Assembly (NCBI RefSeq): GCF_018446385.1
Contig: NC_056001.1
Coordinates: 12,084,672-12,148,671, forward strand
From: Zingiber officinale
Lineage: Eukaryota > Streptophyta > Magnoliopsida > Zingiberales > Zingiberaceae
DNA length: 64,000 bases
Reading direction: 5' to 3'
Positions 34,031 through 44,784 of this stretch are shown piece after piece; within the stretch, counting starts at the first letter, position 1; each line of letters opens with the position of its first letter. Below the pieces are notes generated by a model, which was not told the DNA's origin, ran no database searches, and was given only the letters and a program-made list of their open reading frames with translations. A program made the translations under genes and the position numbers.

Positions 34031-34565
34031 GTGATATGACTAAGAATTTAAAATTAAATTAAGCTTAAAATTAAATTAAACTTAAAGTTAAAAATTAAAT
34101 TAAACTTAAAGTTAAAAATTAAATTAAATTTAAATTTAAAATTAAATTAAACTTAAGCTTAAAATTAAATTAAACTTAAAGTTAAAAATTAAATTCAATT
34201 TAAAATTAAAAATTAAATTAAGCTTAAAATTAAATTAAACTTAAAGTTAAAAATTAAATTAAACTTAAAGTTAAAATTAAATTAAACTTAAAATTAAATT
34301 AAACTTAAAATTAAAATTAAATTAAACTTAAAATTAAATTAAACTCAAACTTAAAATTAACTTAATTAAAACTTAACTTAATCTAAAACTTAAATTAAAA
34401 TTAAAAGTTAATTTAACTTAAAATTTAAATTAACTTAGATTGACTTAAATTAACTTAAAATTAAAATTAACTTAAAATTAGTTTAAAATTCAAATTAAAT
34501 CAAACCTAAATTAAATTAACTTAAATTGACTTAAACTTAAAATTAATTTAAAATAAAACTAATCT
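34030..34565. repeat. AT-rich tandem array (AAATTAAATTAAACTTAAAG type)
   Basis: About 535 bp of imperfect repeats of AAATTAAATTAAACTTAAAG/TTAAAA begin right after GATCGGGTGATATGACTAAG. The array lies between gag and protease. Element B has a 2 kb array of different sequence at exactly the same place. Confidence 0.85.
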
Positions 34566-35610
34566 TAACTCCTACTTGTTGTAGGAAACCAAGTGGATAT
34601 TGGACAGTGGTTGCTCAAAACACATGACTGTGGATCACATCAAATTTACTCAATTAACCTACAAAAGCTTAGGAACAGTTTCCTTTGGAAACAACGACAA
34701 ACTCAAGGTAATTGGGATAGGTAATATTGAACTCAAAACTGATTTCATTGTTAAGAAAGTATTACTTGTTGAAAAACTCAAATACAACCTTCTTAGTATA
34801 AGTTAATTGTGTTATTATGGATATAAGGTTAGGTTTCTTTCCTCTGAATGTTTAATTAAGCACTTAGATAACCCTACTATAAGCCTAAAAGGGTTTAGAA
34901 AGGATAATATCTATGCAATTAACCTAACATCTTCCTCACTTAAGTGTTACTTAACACAAAAAAAATAAATCTGTTATAACATAGAAGAATGCCACACACA
35001 AACTTTAAAAATCTAAGTAAATTAAATGGATTAGTTAGAGGCCTACCAAAATTACCTAACTTAGACTCAACAATCTGTAATTCTTGTCACCAAGGAAAAC
35101 AAACAAAATCTACTCACAAATCAATTAATCAACTTCAAACAAATTCAATACTAGAATTATTGCACTTAGACCTATTTGATTTCCATGGGGTCAAATCAAT
35201 AAATGAAAGCCTATATTGCCTAGTAATAATAGATGACTACTCTAGATTCACCTGGATAAAATTCTTAAAAAATAAAGATGAAACATTTGAAATCTTTACT
35301 AATTTTTGCAAATAAGTTCAAAATGAAAAAAATCTAAAAATTAAAAGAATTAGAAGTGACAACGGAGGTGAATTTAAAAATCATAACTTTAACCAATTTT
35401 GCATTGAAAACTGTTACCATCACGAATATTCATGTCCTAAAACACCTCAACAAAATGGAATAGTATAAAGAAAGAACAGAACCCTACTTGAAGCCTCTAG
35501 GATAATGCTAAATGAGTGTAACCTACCAAAATACTTTTGGACAGAAGCTGTTAGCACAACTTGCTATGTACAAAACCGAGTCTACACACTAAATATATAA
35601 AACTTTACTT
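34566..35610 (+). pseudogene. copia protease, gag-pre-integrase and integrase, broken
   Basis: The protease motif WILDSGCSKHMT is at about 34593-34628 and continues to 34806 (NLLSIS). After stops, the integrase zinc region is at about 34990-35130 (CNSCHQGKQTKSTHKS). The DDE core follows with LLHLDLFDFHG, VIIDDYSRFTW and RSDNGGEF (about 35350-35373). Stops at 34804, 35313 and 35466, among others, inactivate it. Domain order PR-IN-RT is that of Ty1-copia. Confidence 0.85.
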
Positions 35611-37140
35611 TAAATATATTATAACAAACAACCTAATATTAAATACTTTAAAGTATTTGGATACCCAGCCTACACACTAAATACAAGAGAACACTTAGGA
35701 AAATTTGCATCAAAAATAGAAAATGGAATTTTTGTAGGATACTCATTAAAAAGTAGAGGTTATAGAATATATAATAAAATTACACTAAGAATTGAAAAAA
35801 CCTCAAATATAAAATTTGAAGAGTCCAACCAAAACTTAGAATAAACCCAGATTCAACCAATTGATTTTGTTCAAAGTAACACTAGTCAAGGGAGAGCCAG
35901 TAAAAATCTAAGTCAAGAAGAAGAAGACCAACCTCAAATGAATGAACCTACTAGAACCATAAGAGTCAACCCAAAACATCCAATTGACCAAATAATTGGT
36001 GACCCAGACCTAAGAGTTCAGACTAGGTCATCCTTCAGAAACTTAAGTCAAATATCCCTAATCTCAAAAATTGAACCCAAAATAATAACTGAATCTTTAC
36101 TTGGCCCAGACTGGATTATAACTATGTAAGAAGAGTTAGCCCAATTTGAGAGAAACGAAGTCTAGGACTTAGTACCACCACCTAGAAATAAAAAGATAAT
36201 AGATAAAAATGGGTATTCAGAAATAAATTAAGTGAAAATAGTGAAATTATTAGAAACAAGGCTAGACTAGTTGCTAAAGGATTTAGTCAAATAATGAGAC
36301 TTGACTATGATGAAACATATGCCCCAGTAGTCAAACTAGAGTCCATTAGAATACTACTTAACTATGCAGTCTATAAAGGATTTAAACTTTATCAAATAGA
36401 TGTAAAATCTGCCTTTTTAAATGGGCTAATAAAAGAGGAAGTTTATGTAAGTCAGCCACCTGAGTTTGAGAGTTTAGATCATCCTAATCATGTATTTAAA
36501 CTTAAGAAAGCCTTATATGGTCTTAAACAAGCACCTAGGGCATGGTATGAAAGTTTAACCTCTTACCTAATTTCCAAAGGGTTCAACCAAGGATAAATTG
36601 ACCCAACTCTATTTGTTAAATCAATTAACCAAGATATTTTTATAGCTCAAGTATATGTAGATGATATAATCTTTGGGTCAACCAATTTAGAATTTTTATA
36701 AGAATTTATAACCCTAATAGAACAAGAATTTGAAATGAGCTTAGTAGGTAAACTAACTTACTTACTTTTTAGGGTTACAAATTAAACAAACAAATGAAGG
36801 CAATTACATTTATCAACAAACATATATTAAGGAATTAATTAAAAAATTTGGAATGAAAAATACTAAAGAAATAAAGACACTTATGGCAACTAACACAACT
36901 TTAGATGATGAGCTAAATAGAAAACCAGTTGACCTAAAATACTATAGGAGTACCATAGGTAGCCTTCTATACTTAATTGCAAGTTGACCTGATATTTTAT
37001 TTGCAGTTAGTATGTGTGCTAGATACCAAACCTGTGCTAAAGAATCACATTTGACTGACGTCAAAAGAATTTTTAGATATCTCAAAGGAACATCAAATGT
37101 AGGAATTTGGTATCCTAGAACATCTCATTTTGAACTCATA
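35611..37140 (+). pseudogene. copia reverse transcriptase and RNase H, broken and truncated
   Basis: The best preserved block (36294-36596) reads YAPVVKLESIRILLNYAV, then YQIDVKSAFLNGLIKEEVYV and KKALYGLKQAPRAWYE. The catalytic YVDDIIFG lies at about 36655-36678. DVKSAFLNG and YVDDIIFG are typical of the SIRE/Maximus lineage. RNase H begins (CARYQTC, VKRIFRYLKGT) and is cut at about 37140, after HFELIG, by the junction with an inverted gypsy. Many stops are present. Confidence 0.85.
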
Positions 37141-37998
37141 GGCATGACGGTGTAACAGAAAGTACCATCTGTCGTGATGAAGCTAATCTTCTCCTGATCT
37201 TCCCGCGCCAAAGGGATTTGGTGGTACCCTTGGTAAGTGTCGAGCATGCAAATCCTTTCGCAGCACGAGGTCGAGTCTACCATCTGATCAATCCAAGGTA
37301 GCAGGTAGCAGTCCTCGGGGCTGGCATGGTTGAGGTCTCGGAAGTCGATACATACTCTCCACTTATTATTGGGTTTAGATACCAGGACCACATTAGAGAG
37401 CTAGGGTTGGAATTGTACTTCTTTAATGTGTCCTGCTTTCAAGAGATGGTCCAACTCAGCTCGGATGATCTTATTTTGCTCGATCGAGAAGTTTCGCTTC
37501 TTCTGCTTGACCGGCCAGGAATCGGGCAAAAGATGTAGTTTGTGTTCAACCACCTCGGGCCTGACTCCGGGTAGATCTTCGGGGGACCAAGCGAAGACGT
37601 CCCTATTGTGCGTCAAGCATTTGATCAGATCTGTCTTGATCCCAATAGGTAGGTCACTCGATATGCGGGTGAGGCTTTCCGGACACTCGGGATAGAACTA
37701 GACCTCCTCCCAAGGGATGAGCTCCTCTGCTATAGGCAGAGACTCCTCTTGAATGACGTGGATACTGCCATCCTGGGTTCTCTGAGCCTTATGGGCCTCC
37801 ACTTTCACCATGTCGATGTAACACCTGCGAGAGACCAATTTCTTACCTTTGACTTCCCCGACTTGATCTCCTACAGGGAATTTAATCTTTTGATAAAAAG
37901 TGGAGATAGTCACCCAGAACTCGTGTAGTGCCAGTCTCCCCAGGATGACATTGTACGAGGACGGCGAATCCACCACTATGAAGGTGTTTCTCCTCGTC
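37141..37998 (-). pseudogene. gypsy protease end and reverse transcriptase, truncated
   Basis: On the minus strand the sequence reads FIVVDSPSSYNVILGR (from 37994), a linker, then reverse transcriptase motifs WRVCIDFRDLNHA, MLDTYQGYHQI and GTFCYTVMP, ending at 37141. It continues directly from the protease fragment at 61755-62000 once the insert with CTTAC duplications is removed. Stops occur (about 37399 and 37697). RT is lost after the VMP motif. Confidence 0.85.
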
Positions 37999-39279
37999 CT
38001 TACTGTTGGTTGCTATCCGGAATATCGTACTGGTTCCCCTGTACAAAATTTTTGTACAAGTCCCGAACCATTCCTAACAACCTATTGTGTTCTTCAGAAA
38101 TTAAATTTGCAATCACAAACAGAACTTAACATTACTGATTCCAAATTCAACTTATCTATTCTTAGAGGTTTAGACTTGGATTGCAATTATGCTTAACAAT
38201 CTTGATCCAAATCCACCCATGTTACAAATTCAATTAAATATTAATTTCAGAGATTATCTTCTAGGTTAAACATGGCGAGGCACTAGGCCTTCTTGGGTAT
38301 GGGAGCATCCACCACTTCCTAGACAAAGCCTTTCAACGAAATTTAATATTTAATTTCCTTATAGTAACCCTAGGTTTAACCAAAAAGAACAATCGAATCA
38401 CAAATTCGAAAAACAAAAGAATCACAAAATCGAAAACATAAATTCAACAACCTAGATTCATTAGCCTCTTGTGTTTGGTATTTCAAGATCTAAATAAAAG
38501 GATGAACTAGTTATGATGCGGAAACTAATAACTAGTTATATCTTTTATAGCTTATATACCTCACGATCTTCTGCCGTATTCCTCTTCTTATCTCGGACGT
38601 CGTGTGGGCGACGATCTATCGAGATGAGAATTCACCCAAGCTTCCTTCTTCTCCAAACAAGTTTCGGCCATCACAAGAACTCCAAGAGAAGATGAGGTTC
38701 GGCCGCCACCACCACCAAGCTCCAAGGGATGCTAGAAACAAAATCTCCTTCTTCTCCAAGCAAGATCCGGTCACCACAAGAACTCCAAGAGAAGATGAGA
38801 TTCATGTTAGGACCTTTGTGTCCGCTAGAGGGGGTGAATAGCGGCTCGTCGCGCTTGCGTCGGTCGCGTCTTGATGATGTGCAGCAGAATACAAAGACAA
38901 AAACAACCACAACTCTAACACTCGGATTTACTGGCTATCCACCTCAAGAAGAGGTGACTAATCCAAGGATCCACACACTCGAGCACTCTCCACTAGTAAA
39001 CAACTCCTTCTCGGTCACAGCCGGAGGTGGAGAAGCCTCGTACAAACACACACAACACTACAACACTCACACAAGAAGAAATATAAGAATACAATCGAAA
39101 TACACACTTCTTCTTGCTTACTTGTTGCTTATTGTTGCCTCTTGAACCTTGGGAATGCACCCCAAGAGCCTTCAAGAACTGGCGGAGAAGCTCGGAGAAA
39201 ATCGCAGGAAAAGCTCGCAAAAATCACAGGAGAAAGATCGCAAAGATCTACGGAGAAAACGCTCTGCCCAGACTTTAAA

Positions 39280-39690
39280 CAGTGCTCCCAATCGATCCAA
39301 TTCATCCCCAATCGATTGCCACGTCAGCACCGCTTCATCGTAGTCGTCCATCACCTGCAACCTGCCCAACAGTCACTTCCCAATCGATCGACCGATCAAT
39401 TGGGACTGCCTGAATTGATCGCCCGATCGATTCAGGACCATTTTGTGCTCTCGCGTCTGCGAGAGAGCTTCTGCTGCCCAATCAATCGACTGATTGATTG
39501 GCAGCTCCCAATCAATCGCCTGATCGATTGGGAAAGCCTCTGTGCTCGTGATTTCACCTCTCAATCGATCGACCGATCGATTGGGCCTTCCCACCATCGC
39601 AACACACTCCAATCGATCGATCGATCGATTGGACCGTGGTTCAATCAATCGATCGATTGGACCGTGGTTCAATTGATTGCCCGATCTATT
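39280..39690. repeat. AATCGATT / CGATCGATCG palindrome array of element A LTR
   Basis: About ten blocks such as CAATCGATCGACCGATCGATTGG, many forming 20-bp or longer perfect or near-perfect palindromes, fill 400 bp of U3. The same array stands in the 5' LTR at 59150-59535. ORFs across it (for example the 211-residue one at 39142-39777) are artefacts of the repeats. Confidence 0.85.
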
Positions 39691-40099
39691 GAACAGCCTG
39701 GACTTGACTCAAACTCAAGTCCAAAGTCTCCAACCCAACTCCTGGTCAATCGTGACCTGTTGGGTCTCCATGCCTAGCATTTGGCCACACCCGACCAACC
39801 TCGAACTAGCCTTCTAGCCTCCTCCATCAGCCTTGCGTCTCTCGGATATCTCCCATCCTTGATGTCTTGCCTTCAGGAGCTTCCTTCGGCCTCATCCTAG
39901 TTGTCGGATTATACCACCACACTTAACCAACCTCGAACTAGCCTTCTAGCCTCCTCCATCAGCCTTGCGTCCCTCGGATATCTCCCCATCCTTCACGCCT
40001 TGCCTTCAGGAACTTCCTTCGACCTCATCCTAGTTGTCGAGTTCTCCTTGCCAAGTCACACTAGGACTTACCTTGCCAAGACCACATACTTGGCCTTAC

Positions 40100-40400
40100 A
40101 CCCTTTGCCAAGATCACACTTGGACTTTCCACTTGCCTGGCTCCTCACCAGGACTTTCTCCTTTGCCAAGATCACACTTGGACTTTCAGTTGCCTGGCTC
40201 CTCACCAGGACTTTCTCCTTTGCCTAAACTCCAGTTAGGACTTCCACCACTGCCTAAACTCCAGTTAGGACTTCCACCACTGCCTAAACTCCAGTTAGGA
40301 CTTCCATACGTCTAACCTCCAGTTAGAACTTTCTATACACCTAACCTCCAGTTAGGACTTTCTATACGCCTAACCTCCAGTTAGGACTTTCCTAGTCAAG
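40100..40400. repeat. hairpin array with changing arms at the U3 start of element A
   Basis: Units end in GGACTTTC/GGACTTCC (AAGTCC on the minus strand). Arms change between units but stay complementary: CCAAG/CTTGG (40108-40112 with 40119-40123), CCTGG/CCAGG (40136-40140 with 40148-40152) and CCTAA/TTAGG (40223-40227 with 40235-40239). Several more CCTAA/TTAGG units follow up to 40385. Confidence 0.8.
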
Positions 40401-40613
40401 TCTCCTGTCAACCTTGACCTACTTGACTTGTATTCTCATCAACCTGGTCAACCCTTTGACCATCTCCATAACCAGACGATTTCTTCAGCAATCTCCTTAT
40501 ATTGTCAATCTCCTTATATTGTCAAACATCAAAACTCAAATCACAACTCAAGCTTGACTCAACTCAAGCTTAGTCAAACTGGTCAAGCTTGACTTAGGAA
40601 AATTGCCCCAGCA

Positions 40614-41153
40614 ATCTCCCCCTTTTTGATGTTTGACAATACCTCTAAGTTAGGCTAAATCCCATAGTCTTGACCTCTTCCTTATACCAAGGCTAAATCC
40701 CATAGTCTTAATCTCTTCTTTATACCAAGGCTAAATCTCATAGCTTTAACCTCTTCTTTATACCAAGATTAAATCTCATAACCTTAACCTCTTCTTTATC
40801 ACAAGGCTAAATCTCATAGCCTTAACTTCTTCTTTATCACAAGGCTAAATCCCATAGCCTTAACTTCGTCATGACAAGGCATGAATGAAGGTTTCCTTCA
40901 TTTTCTCCCTTTCCTAGAGGGCAAACTCCCCCTACTTAGGATGAAGGCCTAACTTAACCTTCCATTCTCCCCCTTTGTCACACATCAAAAAATGAAAAAC
41001 AAACTCTTCTCCTTAAGAGTTAACTCTACATTGTTGACAACCTCATATGTTGTTAACAACCCCACAATGAAGATCGCATACCCTTCATTGTCTCCAAGGC
41101 CACCTGTGGGCTCCACTTCACTTCACAATGCTCATCCTAGAGCATGCATCAAC
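40614..41153 (-). other. 3' interior of element A with polypurine tract
   Basis: The minus strand has CAAAAAGGGGGAGAT (40628-40614) against the 3' LTR. There is then a tandem repeat (40643-40870) of about 40 bp, AAGGCTAAATCCCATAGCCTTAA with C/T variants. No coding sequence is present. Confidence 0.7.
40643..40870. repeat. tandem repeat with AAGGCT/AGCCTT arms
   Basis: Five or six units of about 40 bp. Most carry an inverted pair such as AAGGCT-aaatctcat-AGCCTT. Some units are changed on one or both sides (AAGATTA/TAACCTT). Confidence 0.65.
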
Positions 41154-41573
41154 TGTTGGATCGAGACGCGCTAGAGGGGGGGTGAATAGCGCTCGCGGCT
41201 ATTTTGATCGTATCGAAATCGTAAAACTATCAAAGTAAATATACGCAGCGGAAATAACGAATGCAATCACAGAGGGACACAAGAAGTTTTACTTCGTTCG
41301 GAGCCTAGGTCGACTCCTACTCGAAGGCCCGCGATCCTTGATCGCTTTCGGTGGGCAACACTTATAAGTATGAAAAGGAGTACAAGATTTACAATTAGTA
41401 CAGTAATTAAAAAAAAGTATACCGACGACAGAATCGTAATCTCGAAGCTCCTGGTCGTCGTGGACTCGTAACAGCACTTCAGGGTCGTTGATTGAGCAGC
41501 ACGCAGCACAAGGATCGCTTGGAAGTTGTTCAGTTTCAATGCTGCTCGAAGTCCCCTTATAAAGGGCATCCAA

Positions 41574-41795
41574 GGCGCCTTGAAGGCCTCTGAAGGCGCC
41601 TTCAAGGCTCCGACTCCACCGTGCAGATTAGCGCTGACCAGTTTGCGCTTATCACCTTTGAGGGTGCCTTCAAGGGCCTTCAAGGCGCCTCCCAAGGCGC
41701 CTCCAGAGCCAGCTGAGGCGCCTTCAACCCTGTTTCGCGGCCAGGTCAGCTTTTGTACCCGAGGCGCCTCCATGGAGCATGGAGGCGCCTCGGAC
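41574..41795. repeat. AAGGCGCCTT palindrome array of element B LTR
   Basis: About ten GGCGCC cores, often within AAGGCGCCTT or GAGGCGCCTC, lie directly upstream (minus direction) of the TATA box. The 5' LTR has the same at 50040-50255. Confidence 0.85.
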
Positions 41796-42012
41796 ACTGT
41801 TCATCCGAGGAATCTGCAAGATACGTTAGTTCCAAACACAATCCTGCAACACAAAGTTAGCACAAAACACATGATAAATAAAGTATAGACAGTCTCCGGA
41901 CTGTCTGACTTCGGGTTTCCGACCGGAAACCCTAGGTCGACCCGACGCCTACTGTTCCCTCTACGGGGAACGCGTCCTCACCTACTCCACTCAGGAGATT
42001 TTACCTGTTGCC

Positions 42013-42285
42013 AGTCGATCCTCCAGATCGACTGGACTTTTGCTCAGCACCCGACGCTTCCGGACTTTCTGCTGGACATCCGCTTCCCGACCAATCCAGT
42101 CTTTCACCTGGTTCGCGACACCAGGACTTTCCACCTAGGGTTACCACCCCCTAGGACTTTTGCCTGAAGACATCGACCTACCAAGACTTTCCGCATAGGG
42201 TTACCACCCCCTATGACCTAGGGTTACCGCCCCCTAGGGTTTTCCTTTTGCCTAACCGCAGCTAGGACTTTCCTGACATCCTCAA
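42013..42285. repeat. hairpin array with changing arms at the U3 start of element B
   Basis: CCAGTCGATC (42013-42022) pairs with GATCGACTGG (42028-42037) over 10 perfect pairs. CCTAGGG (42134-42140) pairs with CCCTAGG (42149-42155). CATAGGG (42194-42200) pairs with CCCTATG (42209-42215). CCTAGGG (42217-42223) pairs with CCCTAGG (42232-42238). Most units are followed by GACTTT. The 5' LTR copy is at 50494-50760. Confidence 0.88.
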
Positions 42286-42377
42286 GTAGACTTGTTAGAC
42301 TACCAAACATCTTAACTTTGAATTCTTTGCCATTATCAAAATACGAGTTCAATCGTCGGATGCTTCCCGCACCAACA

Positions 42378-43367
42378 ATCTCCCCTTTTTTGATTATGGC
42401 AACTCAAATTCAAAATTAAGTAAACAAACGAATAGACATTTTTAACACAGGCAAATCTGCTAAGTATAGATGTCCAAAATAACTAAAGCAAATTTGCCTT
42501 ATATGCTCTCCCTTAACTTTTGCTCCCCCTTAACTTTTTGTTTACATTTTTGCTACTCTCCCCCTTTGCCATATATCAACAATGGGTAATAATAAATGTT
42601 TGATTGGGTTGTACATGATTTTACTAAGGTTAACAGGTTAGCTAAGTTCAATAGGGTTTGAAAGTTAATGTCAATTGGAACTTAGTTTCAATAAAGTTTT
42701 AAGACAAGGTTATTCATTTAAGTTCAGTTGGTCCTTAAGTCCAAGCACAAGACATGTTCAATAGATTGATTTATTAGGTATCAGAGCCATAAAGAGCAAA
42801 AACATTCCTTAAGAAGAAAATTAAGTATCCCTTACCAACTGTCTAACCTTTAGTTACTTGCTGATAGTCTACAGGACAATAGCTTTCACTAGGTTAGTCA
42901 AGTTAAGTTATTTTGGTCCAGATAGACATGACTAGAGCTGGAGAACTTAACTTGATTAATGTTTATTGCATATTTAACGCCCAGACTCATATTGATGCAC
43001 AGATATAAGCATTCTTGAGTCCAGGCTATACCCTATGCATCTTACGCCGTTCTATGTTTGTCAATCACAATCAAGGTAAACTTAGGTGCTTTGTGAGATG
43101 CTCTGGCTTAATTCTAGGGGAACATGATATCTAGGGGGAAAAACCTAGGCTAATTCCAGAATTTTAAAATCTAGGAAAAAAATTGGAGTTTTGAAAACTG
43201 TTTTTCCTAGAATTTAAAAAAAAAACAATAAAACCTATGCTCATAACACATAAAACTGAGTAATAACATGTCTAATCAATTTAAAGCATCCAAGATATAC
43301 ATCAAAAGCTGAGTAAGAGAAAGATCCCAGATGTCAATAATATGTCAAGGCAGGTGAACAGATAGAA
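42378..43367 (-). other. 3' interior of element B with polypurine tract, no gene
   Basis: On the minus strand AAAAAAGGGGAGAT (42391-42378) abuts the 3' LTR. Purine-rich GGGGGAG/GGGGAGCAAAAG tracts follow (42505-42565). No ORF of note is seen. Confidence 0.65.
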
Positions 43368-44579
43368 TCAAGCAGGTGGATCGTCGGCTGGAGGATCGGC
43401 TAGGTGCTGCTCAGGTGGTGGCTGAGGCTGTCCCTGACGCCGAAGCTCGCCTCGAAGAGATGCGAATCCAGCAGCTATCTCAGATCGCATAGTCCGAAGA
43501 AAACGATGCGTCTGTGTGGACTGGGTCTCAAGTCGAGTGAGTCTATCCTCGACAGAGAGTGGTGCTGAAGATGACGGCCCAGCTGAAGAGGAGGGTCCGG
43601 CAGAGGTAGAAGGATCTGCGAAGAAGTCCTCTGCCAGGAAATCTGGCCACTCCTCATCTGCATCAGGTGCGCCCTCGGCCTCTGGAGCACCAAGGGTAGC
43701 AGCTGGTGGTGGTCGGCCCTTCCAGGCCAGAATCCCCTCGGCAGTGATCTCTGCCCCTGCTAATCTAAGGCTACGCTGACCGACCTCATCATAGAGGGTA
43801 AGTGGGATGAGAACCCCTCTAGTAATGTCTATCCTAGAGCTGGAGAATATCTGGGTCAGGATATGACAATAAGGTATATGAATTACTCCAGATGTGACTG
43901 TGTTAGATGCAAGGATAATATTATGAAACATATGGAGGGCTATGTCTATATCCAGGTGTTGGGTGAGGGCGTACAAGAAAAACGAGTGGGACGGTCGCAT
44001 CGTCGAGACATCCCGAGTTGATAAGGGTAGAATACAGGCTGTCAGGACTCTGTACATAGCATAATCCTGAACTCGAAGAAGAGTGGATCTGAACTCAGTC
44101 AGGCCTAAGGGTCTCTCCTCCCCATAGAAATGCATGTAAATGTCGTCTAATGTAACATGGGAATAGGGGGCGCCAAAAGGTAGGGGCCTACTCGGATAAC
44201 ATAAAAATGTACACTCAGACTCCTTAATCTCTAGGCTGGTGCGAAGTAGTGATGGAGTGAACTGAATGTCTGTACCTCCTACCCTGGTGGTATAAGTTCT
44301 ATCATCAACCTTTTCAAGGTTGTGATAGAACTGGGCGCATAGGTCTTGATTGACAGTTGTGGTGCAATCAACCAGTTTATCTAAATGATAATGGGTTATC
44401 ATTTGGATAGTGGGTTGACAATTTTGTGACAAAAACTCCCTACCAATATATCTAGGTTTGATTGACTCAAAGGTAAACCTAGAGAAATCTATCCTATGCT
44501 GTTCCGAGGGGAATCTCGGATCCGTGGAAGGGGCCTGTGCTGGTGTGGTATCCACAATACGACGCTTCCTATTATGCAA
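43368..44579 (-). CDS. accessory ORF of element B, resembles the putative plant transposon protein family
   Basis: An intact 403-residue ORF. The N-terminal two thirds include FTFESIKPRYIGREFL, then CAQFYHNLEKVDDRTYTTRV and GGTDIQFTPSLLRTSLEI. This pattern (FY-NL, V-G--I-F-P--L---L-I) is like the domain called putative plant transposon protein (Transposase_32), often found in plant retroelement ORFs. A Pro/Ala/Ser-rich linker (about residues 288-345) and a C-terminal amphipathic helix with RLTRLETQSTQTHRFLRTMR follow, then a Pro-rich tail. It lies where pol would be expected. Its function is unknown and a catalytic role should not be assumed. The family match is from memory of the pattern. 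Confidence 0.65.
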   Translation of the reverse strand: MHNRKRRIVDTTPAQAPSTDPRFPSEQHRIDFSRFTFESIKPRYIGREFLSQNCQPTIQMITHYHLDKLVDCTTTVNQDLCAQFYHNLEKVDDRTYTTRVGGTDIQFTPSLLRTSLEIKESECTFLCYPSRPLPFGAPYSHVTLDDIYMHFYGEERPLGLTEFRSTLLRVQDYAMYRVLTACILPLSTRDVSTMRPSHSFFLYALTQHLDIDIALHMFHNIILASNTVTSGVIHIPYCHILTQIFSSSRIDITRGVLIPLTLYDEVGQRSLRLAGAEITAEGILAWKGRPPPAATLGAPEAEGAPDADEEWPDFLAEDFFADPSTSAGPSSSAGPSSSAPLSVEDRLTRLETQSTQTHRFLRTMRSEIAAGFASLRGELRRQGQPQPPPEQHLADPPADDPPA

Positions 44580-44784
44580 GAAAAATTACAAAACTAGCAA
44601 AAAATATAGGATTTAAGCACTTAAAGAAGGGTTTAGATTGTACCTAGGAGGCATAGCTTGGATTTAAAGGGAAGGAAATAGGTAGAAGGCGCCTTGGTTG
44701 GGAAGAAACCGAAGAGATCGGTGGCTTGCGGCGAGACACGAACAGAAGCAAAAATGCTTCTGTTCGTGACAAAAGAGAGGTTTT

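Larger units (their letters stand above)
38805..40613 (-). repeat. 3' LTR of element A
   Basis: It starts TGTTAGGACCTTTGTG at the left (minus-strand end) and ends CCCCAGCA at 40613. At 1.8 kb it is about 540 bp longer than the 5' LTR. The excess is mainly 39781-40320, which includes a near-exact duplication (AACCTCGAACTAGCCTTCTAGCC at 39807 and 39928) and extra hairpin units. Confidence 0.85.
41154..42377 (-). repeat. 3' LTR of element B
   Basis: It starts TGTTGGATCGAGACGCG and ends CCGCACCAACA. It differs from the 5' LTR by a handful of substitutions and a few short indels (for example near 41690-41700 and 41815). It includes the G-run motif (41171-41190), a GGCGCC array (41574-41795), a minus-strand TATA in CCCTTTATAAGGG (41558-41568) and hairpins (42013-42285). 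Confidence 0.93.

Noticed and set aside
39142..39777. A 211-residue ORF with repeated SIDRSIG-like units
   Set aside because: The repeats are translation of the CGATCGATTGG palindromes in the element A LTR. All frames there are repetitive.
41267..41797. A 176-residue ORF, duplicated at 49739-50257
   Set aside because: Both are inside the element B LTRs and cross the GGCGCC array. Similarity between them follows from LTR identity, not from being a gene family.
43368..44579. Treating the accessory ORF as a retroviral-like envelope gene
   Set aside because: There is no signal peptide or membrane segment, and the pattern fits the plant transposon-protein type domain better.
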